From positions 1-64,000 of the forward strand of contig NZ_CABFMN010000150.1 in the NCBI RefSeq assembly GCF_901875635.1: a stretch of 64,000 bases of DNA. The letters are read 5' to 3'. The DNA is from Xylophilus ampelinus (GTDB lineage: Bacteria > Pseudomonadota > Gammaproteobacteria > Burkholderiales > Burkholderiaceae_C). Shown here one piece after another: positions 1-6,871 of the stretch. The notes beneath the pieces were generated by a model. That model was not told the origin of the DNA, did not search any database, and was given only the letters and a program-made list of their open reading frames with translations. The position numbers were made by a program, and so were the translations under genes. Each line of letters starts with the position of its first letter. The first letter of the stretch is position 1.

Positions 1-352
1 CGGGCGGGGCCGGCGGCGGCGGCTCCACCACGCCCGTCGGCGCATTGGGCGGCGGCGGCATCGGCCGCGTCTCGCGCACGGCCTGCGGCCGCGGCGGCGG
101 CTTGACCACCTCCTTCTTCGGCGGTGCGGGCGGCGGTGGGGGAGGGGGCGGCGGGGGTGCGGGGCGGGGCGGCTCGATGATCTGCGCCAGCAGTTCCACC
201 GGCACGACCACTTCGGCCGCCTTGCGCAGGAGGCCGCTTTGCAGCGCCCACAGCGCCGCTGCGTGGAACAGGATGACACCGCCCGCGATCACCGCGGTAC
301 GCGACAGGCCGAGGGGCGAGGAGGGGGGGGAAGACGAGAAACGACTGGACAC
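1..352 (-). CDS. tonB: Energy transducer TonB, N-terminal part (cut by window edge)
   Basis: Inner-membrane-anchored periplasmic protein that passes proton-motive-force energy from ExbB/ExbD to TonB-dependent outer-membrane receptors. The visible part shows a short cytoplasmic tail, a single hydrophobic anchor at about residues 16-40 with a histidine inside it (FHAAALW, like the essential anchor histidine of TonB), then from about residue 60 a proline-rich spacer including a run of nine prolines broken by lysine/glutamate pairs. The C-terminal receptor-binding domain lies outside the window. I chose the GTG at 352 because a GGTGGA stretch lies just upstream and the frame leads directly into the anchor. 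Codons 8-11 contain a run of eight C (323-330), which could slip. It is the last visible gene of a leftward iron block. TonB identity is secure; the exact start is not. Confidence 0.85.
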   Translation of the reverse strand, partial: MSSRFSSSPPSSPLGLSRTAVIAGGVILFHAAALWALQSGLLRKAAEVVVPVELLAQIIEPPRPAPPPPPPPPPPAPPKKEVVKPPPRPQAVRETRPMPPPPNAPTGVVEPPPPAPP

Positions 353-415
353 GATCCACCAAGGTCAGGCCGCCACGCGCGCATGCGCGTGGGGCGCGGC
401 GCAGGCCGCAGCGCG

Positions 416-490
416 CTATTTACGAAATATCCACCAGGCAGAGCCTGCCACGAAGATCAGGCTGCCGGCGATGGCCGAGACGAATTCCAT
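416..490 (-). CDS. Possible 24-residue single-pass membrane peptide
   Basis: A tiny frame between bfd and tonB encodes 24 residues: a short polar start, one hydrophobic stretch (about residues 4-22) and a basic end (FRK). A good ribosome binding site, GGAGAG, lies about 6 bases before its ATG. It overlaps the last 34 bases of bfd in another frame and ends 64 bases before tonB, so it would be translated from the same leftward transcript. No function can be assigned. One possibility is a small membrane peptide working with the TonB system; the other is a chance frame. The strong ribosome site and membrane-peptide composition favour a real product, and the overlap with bfd counts against it. Confidence 0.4.
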   Translation of the reverse strand: MEFVSAIAGSLIFVAGSAWWIFRK

Positions 491-729
491 GCGTTGCTCT
501 CCGTGATGGCGGTGGCAAGCTGGATCGCTCGTGGCTCGAAATCGCAGCTGAGCGCCGCGACCGGGTGCGATGCGCTGCATTGCGCCACCACGTCGCGTGC
601 ACAACCTTCGCACCGCCCACACTGGGTGGCGACGCCGAGTTCGAACTGAACTTCGTCGAAGGTCATGCCCGCGCGCGCGTGCCGTGCGATTTCGCGATCG
701 GAGACTCGACGACACACGCAGACGATCAT
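457..729 (-). CDS. bfd: Bacterioferritin-associated ferredoxin (2Fe-2S)
   Basis: Small cytoplasmic [2Fe-2S] protein of the BFD family, which delivers electrons to bacterioferritin so that stored iron can be released. The four expected cluster cysteines are present: C4 and C6 (MIVCVC) and C37 and C40 (CGRCEGC), with an extra cysteine at 43. At 90 residues it is longer than the roughly 64 of E. coli Bfd; the extra length is an unconserved-looking tail. The ATG at 729 was chosen because the family begins with MIVCVC; the frame stays open 12 codons upstream without a family match. An AT-rich palindrome at 773-793 lies just upstream and could bind Fur. Bacterioferritin itself is at 6395-6871. Confidence 0.9.
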   Translation of the reverse strand: MIVCVCRRVSDREIARHARAGMTFDEVQFELGVATQCGRCEGCARDVVAQCSASHPVAALSCDFEPRAIQLATAITESNAWNSSRPSPAA

Positions 730-772
730 GGTGGGCAGCAGTTGGCTGGCTGTTGGACGATGCAATGATTAT

Positions 773-793
773 AAATACGAATCTATCGCATTT
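773..793. promoter_or_regulatory. AT-rich palindrome upstream of bfd, possible Fur site
   Basis: Arms AAATACGA and TCGCATTT are inverted copies with one mismatch around a 5-base centre, in an AT-rich island within very GC-rich DNA. It sits 44 bases upstream of the bfd start. Position, AT richness and iron-related target suggest a Fur operator, but the match to the classical Fur box is only partial. Confidence 0.4.
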
Positions 794-825
794 GCAATCG
801 CTATCACCCAGGCGTTCGGAACGCC

Positions 826-1506
826 TCACACCTCGGACCACATGCGCAGGAGGTTGTGGTAGTGGCCGGTCAGCGCGACGGTCTCGTCGGTCTCGCCCAG
901 CCGGTTGCGCAGGCGCTGCAGGGTCTGGTCGAGCTCGTACAGCATGGAGCGCCGCGCGTCGTCGCGCACCATGCTCTGGACCCAGAAGAAGGAGCAGACC
1001 CGCGCCCCGCGCGTCACCGGATGCACGCGGTGCAGGCTGCTGGAGGGGTAGAGGATCAGGTCGCCCGCGGGCAGCTTGACCTCGTGCGAGCCGTAGGTGT
1101 CGACCACCTCCAGCTCGCCGCCGTCGTAGTCCTCCGGGTCGCACAGGAAGAGCGTGCACGACACGTCGGTGCGCAGCTGGTAGTTGGTGCCGGGCACGTT
1201 GCGGATGCTGCCGTCCACATGCAGGCCGTAGTGCTCGCCGCCCTCGTAGCGGTTGAACAGCGGCGGCACGAAGCGGAAGGGCAGCGCGGCCGAGAAAAAC
1301 TGCGGGTGCTGCAGCAGCACTTTCAGGATCCGGTCGCCCCACTGGCGGCCGAGCGGCGACAACTCGGCGATCTGCCGGTTCTGCTTGACCCGCGCGCCCT
1401 GTTCGCCGACGGTGGCCTTGCCGTCTACCCAGTCGGCCTGGTCGAGGGCGGTGCGCAGCGCGCGCACTTCGTCACGGGTCAGCACTTCGGGCACGTGCAG
1501 CATCAT
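826..1506 (-). CDS. piuC: Fe(II)/2-oxoglutarate-dependent dioxygenase, PiuC/YbiX type
   Basis: PKHD-type hydroxylase of the PiuC/YbiX family, a cytoplasmic non-haem iron enzyme typically encoded beside TonB-dependent siderophore receptors and induced by iron starvation; its substrate is not established. The 226 residues match the family length. Iron ligands are visible as H96-x-D98 (HVDGS) and H159 (SSLHRV), with R169 as the probable 2-oxoglutarate anchor. Two adjacent ATG codons open the frame (1506 and 1503); AGGAG is 7 bases before the first. It lies 90 bases downstream of the flavoprotein gene and 96 bases upstream of bfd, all leftward, which agrees with an iron-starvation operon. Confidence 0.9.
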   Translation of the reverse strand: MMLHVPEVLTRDEVRALRTALDQADWVDGKATVGEQGARVKQNRQIAELSPLGRQWGDRILKVLLQHPQFFSAALPFRFVPPLFNRYEGGEHYGLHVDGSIRNVPGTNYQLRTDVSCTLFLCDPEDYDGGELEVVDTYGSHEVKLPAGDLILYPSSSLHRVHPVTRGARVCSFFWVQSMVRDDARRSMLYELDQTLQRLRNRLGETDETVALTGHYHNLLRMWSEV

Positions 1507-1596
1507 GGGGAGGCTCCTTGCAGGTCAACGGGGCGGCCGGTGGCGCGCCGAGGGGAAGAGTGTCGTGGGCTTCGACGTCGATGGGTTCGACCGGCG

Positions 1597-2979
1597 TCAA
1601 TAGACGTCGCGCCGGTAGCGGCCCTCGGCCATCAGTGCGGCCAGGCGATCGGGGCCCAGGACCTGTCGCAGTGCACCGTCCACGCCCGCGGCCATGCCCT
1701 GCAGGCTGCCGCACACGTAGAGGGCCGCACCGCGGTCGACCCAGGCGGCCACCTCGTCGGCCTGCTGCAGCAGGCGGTGCTGCACGTACAGGCGTTCGCC
1801 CTGCGCCGCTTCGGCGTCGCGCGAGAAGACCATGTCCAGCCGTGCCAGGGTGCCGTCCGCGCGCCAGGCCTCGAGTTCGGCACGGCACAGGAAATCGTGC
1901 GCCGCGCGCCGTTCGCCGAAGACCAGCCAGTTCGGCTTCTTCCCGGCGGCCATGCGTGCGCGCAGGTGGGCACGCAGGCCTGCCAGGCCGGTGCCGTTGC
2001 CGATCAGGATGAGGGGCCGCTCCTCGTTGCCCGAGAGCCGGAAGCCGGGATGCGGCTTCAGCCGCATCGCCACCGTGTCGCCCAGGGCGAGGGTGGAGGT
2101 CAGCAGGCCCGATGCCGTGCCCAGGCTGCCGTCAGGGTGGCGCTCCTGGCGGACGATGAGCTGCAGTTCGCCATCGTCCACCGTGGACGCGATCGAGTAG
2201 TCACGCGGTCGGCCGGGGTCCGCGGCCACGGCGACCTGCACCAGGTCGCCGGCCTCCCACACCGGATCGGGGCCGGGCGGCGGCATGAAGCCCAGCAGAA
2301 ACACCGGTCCGCCTTCGCTGCCGGGGTTCAGGTGCTCGCGCGCCACGAGGCGCCACGGCGCGAAATCCGCGGTCGGCATGGCGTCGGCCAAGTCCTGCTC
2401 GCTGGCCTCCGGCCGCAGCCGGCGGCGCCATTCCGCCAGCGCGCCGGGGGCGCCGTTGTCGACGTCGATGCGCGGGAAGGCCGGCTGCGCGCCCTGGGCC
2501 TGCAGCCAGTCGTCGAGGCGCCGGCCGAAGCCGCAGAAGTTGGCGTACTCGCGGTCGCCCAGCGCCAGCACGGCGTACGAGAGTTGCTTCAGCGACGGTG
2601 GCGCGGGCCCTTCCATCAGCCGCTCGACGAACACGCTCGCGCCGTCGGGCGCATCGCCTTCGCCGTAGGTGCTGGCGATGAAGCAGGCCCGCCGCGCCTG
2701 GCCGAGCGTCGTCGCATCGAGCGCGTTGAGCGCCACCACGCGCACGGGCGTGCCGCCGGCGTGCAGCCAGCGGGCGCTGTCCCACGCGAGCGCTTCGGCC
2801 TGGCCGGTCTGGCTGGCATGGACCATCAGCACCGCATCGCCTTCGCCGGCCAGCGCGGCGGCATCGGCGGCCGCTGCGGCGGCGCGTTTGCGCTCGCGCC
2901 ACCAGATGCCGGCGCACAGCGCGCTGTAAGCTGCCACGGAGGCGCCGGCGGCGGCCCAGCGAAGCGGTTCACTCAACAC
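1597..2979 (-). CDS. Membrane-anchored flavodoxin/FAD NAD(P)H reductase (sulfite reductase flavoprotein-like)
   Basis: A diflavin reductase of the CysJ/cytochrome P450 reductase type. Residues 8-27 form a single N-terminal membrane anchor. A flavodoxin-like FMN domain follows (HASQTGQAEALA at 54-65, STYGEGD at 103-109, LGDREYANFCGFG at 140-152), then a ferredoxin-reductase-type FAD/NAD(P)H domain (RDYS at 259-262, GNGTGLAG at 327-334) ending in a C-terminal tyrosine as expected for stacking on FAD. At 460 residues it lacks the long connecting domain of P450 reductases. In related systems such a module is fused to a PepSY membrane protein; here the PepSY protein is a separate gene (5526-6170) in the same leftward set. 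I infer that it takes electrons from cytoplasmic NAD(P)H and feeds the PepSY membrane cytochrome-like partner. The exact electron acceptor is unproven. Confidence 0.85.
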   Translation of the reverse strand: MLSEPLRWAAAGASVAAYSALCAGIWWRERKRAAAAAADAAALAGEGDAVLMVHASQTGQAEALAWDSARWLHAGGTPVRVVALNALDATTLGQARRACFIASTYGEGDAPDGASVFVERLMEGPAPPSLKQLSYAVLALGDREYANFCGFGRRLDDWLQAQGAQPAFPRIDVDNGAPGALAEWRRRLRPEASEQDLADAMPTADFAPWRLVAREHLNPGSEGGPVFLLGFMPPPGPDPVWEAGDLVQVAVAADPGRPRDYSIASTVDDGELQLIVRQERHPDGSLGTASGLLTSTLALGDTVAMRLKPHPGFRLSGNEERPLILIGNGTGLAGLRAHLRARMAAGKKPNWLVFGERRAAHDFLCRAELEAWRADGTLARLDMVFSRDAEAAQGERLYVQHRLLQQADEVAAWVDRGAALYVCGSLQGMAAGVDGALRQVLGPDRLAALMAEGRYRRDVY

Positions 2980-2996
2980 ACGGCACTCCGAAGAAT

Positions 2997-3059
2997 GCTA
3001 TTGATTTCATAGCTGCTCGCGCCCGTCCCACGGGGGCTGGAGGCCGATTTGGCTTGAAA
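2997..3059 (+). repeat. Dispersed repeat, copy 1 (head-left orientation)
   Basis: The palindromic head GCTATTGATTTCATAGC is followed by a GC-rich imperfect stem (GCGCCCG/GGGGGC) and a tail ending CGATTTGGCTTGAAAT. It lies between apbE and the flavoprotein gene, with its head 17 bases from the flavoprotein start. Confidence 0.8.
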
Positions 3060-3073
3060 TTGCAGCGGCTGCA

Positions 3074-4096
3074 TCAGGCCACCGCCTGTGCCGGCCAGGC
3101 GGCGCTGGGATGCAGGGCCAGCGTGCCATCGGGCTCGCGTCGCGCGAGCAGGGCGGCCACGCCGTGCCGATCAGCGAAGGCCAGTCCGTCCTCGACGCCC
3201 AGCACCGTGAGCACCGTCGCCAGCGCATCCGCGTCCATGCAGTGCTCGTGCAGCACGGTGACGGAGGACAGCGGATGGGCGACCGGCTCGCCGGTGCGCG
3301 GATCGATCGTGTGCGACCAGCGCCGCCCGGCCTGCTCGTGCACATGCCAACGATCGCCGGAGGTGGCGACCGCACGGCCGGCCAGCGCGATGCGCAGGCC
3401 GGGACCGGCACCGGGATCGACCTGCACCTGCCACGGCAGGCCGCCCGGACGCCGCCCGACGCCACGCAGCTCGCCGCCCACCTCGAACAGGAAGTCGCTC
3501 AGGCCCAGGCGCTGCAACGCGGCCACGCCGGCGTCGACGCCGTAACCCTTGGCGATGCCCGACAGGTCCAGCGACAGGCCGCCGGGCTGCACCAGCGTGC
3601 GGCCGGCCGCGTCGTGTGCCATGCGCTGCCAGCCGCAGCGTGCGCGGGCAGCGGCCAGCGCAGCAGTGTCGGGTGGCAGGGCGCTGTCGGCCGCCGCGTC
3701 GGGGCCGAAGCCCCACAGCGCCACCAGCGGACCCATGCCCGGATCGAGCGCACCGTCGCTGGCGTCGGCCCAATGCAGGGCGCGGGCCAGCACCGTGTTG
3801 AACGCCTCTGGCAAGGTGTGCGTGCTGCCAGCCGGCGCGCGGTTGAAGCGGCCCAGCGCCGAATCCGCATCCCAGTGGCTCATCTGCGCCACCACCTCGT
3901 CCAGCGCCGACTGCACGGCCTGCCGCAGCACATCGAGCGGCAGCATGCGCGGGTTGTCGACGCGCAGCGACCAGGTGGTGCCCATCGTCTCGCCCGCGAG
4001 CTGCTGCAGGCGGGCCGGATCGGCGGCGCGCGGCGCGTCGGGCAGGCGGTAGCCCGAGACGCGCGTTGCGAAGGAAGGGACGCCGGAGCAGCTTAT
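3074..4096 (-). CDS. apbE: FAD:protein FMN transferase ApbE
   Basis: ApbE covalently attaches FMN from FAD to a Thr/Ser in target proteins on the outer face of the inner membrane. Family landmarks are present: GETMGTTWS near the N-terminus, LDLSGIAKGYGVD, ATSGDRW, SHTIDPRTGEP and the metal-site region CMDADALAT. It sits directly after a DUF2271 gene carrying the matching acceptor motif and a DUF4198 gene, all leftward. The start is a problem. Between the stop of the DUF4198 gene and the conserved GETMGTT there is no ATG, GTG or TTG in frame, although family-like sequence (GYRLPDAPRAADPARLQQL) is present. The coordinates use an ATA at 4096 that overlaps the upstream stop as ATAA. The alternatives are a CTG at 4048, the ATG at 3988 (which would clip the family N-terminus), or a sequencing error. 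The function call is firm. Confidence 0.85.
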   Translation of the reverse strand: MSCSGVPSFATRVSGYRLPDAPRAADPARLQQLAGETMGTTWSLRVDNPRMLPLDVLRQAVQSALDEVVAQMSHWDADSALGRFNRAPAGSTHTLPEAFNTVLARALHWADASDGALDPGMGPLVALWGFGPDAAADSALPPDTAALAAARARCGWQRMAHDAAGRTLVQPGGLSLDLSGIAKGYGVDAGVAALQRLGLSDFLFEVGGELRGVGRRPGGLPWQVQVDPGAGPGLRIALAGRAVATSGDRWHVHEQAGRRWSHTIDPRTGEPVAHPLSSVTVLHEHCMDADALATVLTVLGVEDGLAFADRHGVAALLARREPDGTLALHPSAAWPAQAVA

Positions 4097-4899
4097 GGCG
4101 CGACTTCCAGCGTGGCCGAATAGCTCACGCGCCGTTCCTTGGCCTGCGGCAGCGTGGTCTTCGTGTCGCGAGTGCTTGCCTCCAGCCAGTACATGCCGGC
4201 GGCGGGCCAAGTCACGCTGAACTGGCCTTTGTCGTCGGTCTTGAGCTTGAGTTCCTCGAGCTTGTCGCGGTACACGGTGCCGCCGGCCGTGATGCCGACT
4301 TCCAGGTCCTTCGCAGGCTGGCCGTCGAGCAGTAGCGTGAAGGTCGACTTCTCGCCTTTCACGTTGTCGGTCGGGCTGCCGGCGGCCACCAGTTCCAGGC
4401 CCACGCCGACCGGCTTGAGCGCGGAAGGCTTGCCGACGGTGACGAAGGTCTCGTTGCGGCCGACCGACTGGGTGACGTTGACGTCGGTGGCGTCGGCGGG
4501 AATCTGGGCGCCGATGCTTTCCGCCGTGCCGCGCGCGCGCTTGGGCTGGCCGGTGGCCTTGTCCTTCCAGCTCGCGAACACGCCACTGTTGACCACGGCG
4601 ATGCGGTAGGTGCCCGGCTGCGGCAGCTCGACATCGAACACGCTGCGCTGCTTGAGCTTGGCCTGCGATTCGGCCTTCAACGCGGCACCGTCGGGCGCGG
4701 TGATCTGCAGGTTGTCGAGGTTCATCGCCGCGTGGTTGGCCACGAACAGGTCGTTGGAGATGGCAGCGTCGACGGTCACGCGGTCGGGCTTGGACAGCAC
4801 GGTGGTCGAGGGCAGCAGCCAGGCGTTGTGCGCCTGGGCGGCGAGGGTGGCCAGCAGGGCGGTCGTGGCGACGGCGGCGGTGCGCAGGATCGGCTTCAT
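4093..4899 (-). CDS. DUF4198 domain periplasmic protein
   Basis: A 268-residue exported protein of the DUF4198 (NikK/CbiK-like) family, whose members are tied to metal or redox systems in the periplasm. A signal peptide covers about residues 1-22 and ends AQA, so the mature protein would begin HNAWLLP. An N-terminal histidine followed by an aromatic/LLP motif is typical of the family and is thought to help bind metal. The C-terminal part looks like an immunoglobulin/carboxypeptidase-regulatory-type beta fold (GGTVYRDK, TDDKGQFSVTWPAAGMYWLEA). The ATG at 4899 starts the signal peptide. It lies 47 bases after DUF2271 and overlaps the likely apbE start. It is probably a periplasmic partner of the flavinylated DUF2271 protein; its exact role is unknown. 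Confidence 0.8.
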   Translation of the reverse strand: MKPILRTAAVATTALLATLAAQAHNAWLLPSTTVLSKPDRVTVDAAISNDLFVANHAAMNLDNLQITAPDGAALKAESQAKLKQRSVFDVELPQPGTYRIAVVNSGVFASWKDKATGQPKRARGTAESIGAQIPADATDVNVTQSVGRNETFVTVGKPSALKPVGVGLELVAAGSPTDNVKGEKSTFTLLLDGQPAKDLEVGITAGGTVYRDKLEELKLKTDDKGQFSVTWPAAGMYWLEASTRDTKTTLPQAKERRVSYSATLEVAP

Positions 4900-4946
4900 G
4901 GCAAGGGCTCCGGAAGTGAAAGGGGGGGAGGGTCTGGATGGGACTG

Positions 4947-5480
4947 TCAGGGCTTGAAGTCGACCTTGACTTCGCCGAGCTCTTCCTTGCCGGTGGCCAT
5001 GGCGCTGTCGGCCTTGGCGGGCGGCCATTGGAAGGGCACCGAGACGACCTCGCGGCCGCCGACTTCGCGTGCGGCCTCGACCACCAGCTTGTAGCTGCCG
5101 GGAGCCAGCTGTGCGAGCGGCTTGCTGCCTTCGGTGAAGCTCAGCGCATGTTTGCCGGCGGGCTTGGTCGCGCCGGTCACGCCATCGATCGGCACCGCCA
5201 GTTCACGGCCGCCGCGGCGCCACCACTGCCGCAGGTCCTTCAGCCACTTGGTGCCTTCGCCCTCGGGGTTGTTGGTCTTGGTGCGCACGTCGTACCAGAC
5301 CGCGAGCGTGGTCGCCATCGAGTTGTCGGCGCGCTCGACCCAGGCCGCCACGTAGGGCCGGTGGTACTCCGAGACGTTCAGCCGGGGAATCTCGATGTTG
5401 ACGCCCAGGCCGGCGGCGACGGCCGGGCCGGCGAACAGCGCCGACAGCGCGATGGGGGCGAGGGGATAGCGAAACTGCAC
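4947..5480 (-). CDS. DUF2271 periplasmic protein with ApbE-type flavinylation motif
   Basis: A 177-residue exported protein of the DUF2271 family. A signal peptide spans about residues 1-22 (ending AVA or VAA). Residues 99-105 read DGVTGAT, which fits the Dxx(S/T)GA(S/T) consensus on which ApbE places FMN by a phosphoester bond in NqrC, RnfG and FMN-bind proteins; T105 would be the acceptor. With apbE two genes away, I infer that this is a covalently flavinylated periplasmic electron carrier. It lies 45 bases after the PepSY gene and 47 bases before the DUF4198 gene, all in one leftward run beginning at a Fur-like site. DUF2271 membership and the motif are seen; flavinylation is inferred. Confidence 0.85.
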   Translation of the reverse strand: MQFRYPLAPIALSALFAGPAVAAGLGVNIEIPRLNVSEYHRPYVAAWVERADNSMATTLAVWYDVRTKTNNPEGEGTKWLKDLRQWWRRGGRELAVPIDGVTGATKPAGKHALSFTEGSKPLAQLAPGSYKLVVEAAREVGGREVVSVPFQWPPAKADSAMATGKEELGEVKVDFKP

Positions 5481-5525
5481 GGAAAGTCCTTTGCGGAATG
5501 CGATGGAAAGATGAAAAGCGGGAGC

Positions 5526-6170
5526 TCAGTGGATGAGCAGGAGTGCCAGCAGCAGCGGCACCAGCAGGCCCATGCCGACCATTGGCCAGGTGAAGGGGCG
5601 GTTGCCGGCGTGCATCTTGAGGATCAGCAACCCGGTGGCCGAGAACACGAGCGCGGCGGCCGCGAAGATGTCGATGAACCAGCGCCAGGCCGCGCCGGTG
5701 TTGCGGCCCTTGTGCAGGTCGTTGAGGTAGGAGATCCAGCCGCGGTCGGTCAGTTCGTACTCGGCAGCGCCGTCGCCGAGGTTGACGCGCATCCAGGCAT
5801 CGCCGCCGGGCCGCGGGAGCGAGACATAGACCTCGTCCTCGGACCACTCCGCGTCACGGTCGGCCGTGTCGATCTGCCACTGCCGGCTGGCCCAGCGCTG
5901 AAGCTCGACCGGCAGCGGGGCCTTGCCCTTGTGGGCCTGCTGCACCTCGGGCTGCATCTTCTCGAGTTGCGCGCGCAGGGCGGGCTCCAGCGTGGCGGTG
6001 CGCTGCGTGACGGCGGGTTTGGCTTCGATCTGGCCGGCGTGGTTGAGCGTGATGCCGGTGATGCTGAACAGCAGCATGCCGACCAGGCACAGGGCGGAAC
6101 TGACCCAGTGCCATTCGTGCAGGGTCTTGAGCCAGTAGGCGCGGCGGGGGGCGGTGGAAGGGGCTGACAT
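5526..6170 (-). CDS. PepSY-associated TM helix protein (probable transmembrane electron carrier)
   Basis: A 214-residue inner-membrane protein with helices at about 23-43, 163-186 and 195-213 and a periplasmic loop between the first two. Histidines sit at helix ends: H18 and H21 (LHEWHW), H44 (TLNHAG), H153 (NDLHKGR) and H187 (KMHAG). These are typical of PepSY_TM proteins thought to bind b-type haem. Full-length PepSY_TM reductases are often fused to a flavodoxin/FAD module; here that module is the separate gene at 1597-2979. It is the first gene of the leftward block, and a clear Fur-like palindrome begins 24 bases upstream of its ATG. I infer that it passes electrons from the cytoplasmic flavoprotein to the periplasmic DUF2271 flavin. 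Haem binding is not proven. Confidence 0.85.
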   Translation of the reverse strand: MSAPSTAPRRAYWLKTLHEWHWVSSALCLVGMLLFSITGITLNHAGQIEAKPAVTQRTATLEPALRAQLEKMQPEVQQAHKGKAPLPVELQRWASRQWQIDTADRDAEWSEDEVYVSLPRPGGDAWMRVNLGDGAAEYELTDRGWISYLNDLHKGRNTGAAWRWFIDIFAAAALVFSATGLLILKMHAGNRPFTWPMVGMGLLVPLLLALLLIH

Positions 6171-6193
6171 CGGCGCGCCGCATTCTAACGATA

Positions 6194-6216
6194 CAAATGA
6201 GAATCGCTGTCATTTG
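6194..6216. promoter_or_regulatory. Fur-like operator upstream of the PepSY-DUF2271-DUF4198-apbE block
   Basis: Arms CAAATGA and TCATTTG are perfect inverted repeats around GAATCGCTG, and AATGAGAAT resembles the core hexamers of a Fur box. It lies just upstream of the PepSY gene, where it would cover a promoter. Iron repression of the block is inferred from this site and from the gene content. Confidence 0.65.
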
Positions 6217-6242
6217 TCGCGGTGCCGATGCATTGTCAGAAG

Positions 6243-6292
6243 TAGCGTTGGCGCCCGTCCAGGCTGCACGTGCAGCTATGGTTTTGGGAGCG
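6243..6292 (-). repeat. Dispersed repeat, copy 2 (degenerate)
   Basis: A diverged copy in head-right orientation: GCGTTGGCGCCCGTCC followed by a degenerate head GCTATGGTTTTGGGAGC. It lies between the bfr terminator and the Fur-like site of the PepSY gene. Confidence 0.55.
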
Positions 6293-6334
6293 GTGAAGTT
6301 TCGGTAAAGCAGACCGGATGCGCCCGAACGCAAA

Positions 6335-6354
6335 CGAGGCCCCGCAGGGCCTCG
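6335..6354 (-). terminator. Intrinsic terminator of bfr
   Basis: CGAGGCCC and GGGCCTCG form an 8-bp stem. Read leftward it is followed by TTTGCGTT, consistent with a Rho-independent terminator 40 bases after the bfr stop. Confidence 0.7.
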
Positions 6355-6394
6355 TATTCACGGAGCGCCGCACGACGGCGGCGCAGGGGCGCTC

Positions 6395-6871
6395 TCAGCT
6401 CACTTCGCCCATCTGCGACTGCAGGTAGTTCTGCAGGCCGACCTTGTCGACCAGATCGATCTGCGTCTCGAGGAAGTCGATGTGCTCCTCGGTGTCGTCG
6501 AGGATCTTCTGCAGCAGGTCGCGCGAGACGTAATCGCGCACCGATTCGCAATGCGCGATGCCGGCCTTGATGGTGGCCTGCGCGCCGTATTCGGCCTTCA
6601 GGTCGCACTGCAGGAGCTCGGGCACGTCTTCGCCGACGTTGAGCTTGGCCAGGTCCTGCAGGTTGGGCAGGCCGTCGAGCATGAAGATGCGGTCCATGAG
6701 CCAGTCGGCGTGCTTCATCTCGCCGATCGACTCCTCGTATTCCTTCTTCGCCAGCTTGTCCAGGCCCCAGTGCTTGAGCATGCGGTAGTGCAGGAAGTAC
6801 TGGTTGATGGCGGTGAGTTCGTTCTTCAGCTGCGCCTGCAGATGGTCGATGACTTGGGGGTCGCCCTTCAT
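6395..6871 (-). CDS. bfr: Bacterioferritin
   Basis: Haem-containing ferritin that oxidises Fe(II) and stores ferric mineral in a 24-subunit shell. At 158 residues it matches E. coli Bfr without gaps. The haem ligand M52 is present, as are ferroxidase residues E18, E51, H54, E94 and H130. The position corresponding to E127 reads threonine in IL-DD-T-EEH, with glutamates at 128 and 129 instead, so one canonical iron ligand appears shifted or replaced. A purine-rich AAGGAAAAAAA ribosome site precedes the ATG. It is divergent from ahpC across a 314-base spacer and has its own terminator. Its partner ferredoxin Bfd is encoded at 457-729. Confidence 0.93.
   Translation of the reverse strand: MKGDPQVIDHLQAQLKNELTAINQYFLHYRMLKHWGLDKLAKKEYEESIGEMKHADWLMDRIFMLDGLPNLQDLAKLNVGEDVPELLQCDLKAEYGAQATIKAGIAHCESVRDYVSRDLLQKILDDTEEHIDFLETQIDLVDKVGLQNYLQSQMGEVS

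Noticed and set aside
1..180. G-rich simple-sequence tracts at the left edge
   Set aside because: They encode the proline-rich spacer of TonB on the other strand and are not an independent repeat.
856..3012. Long plus-strand frame opposite piuC and the flavoprotein
   Set aside because: Both opposite genes are intact and family-like; this frame has shadow composition.
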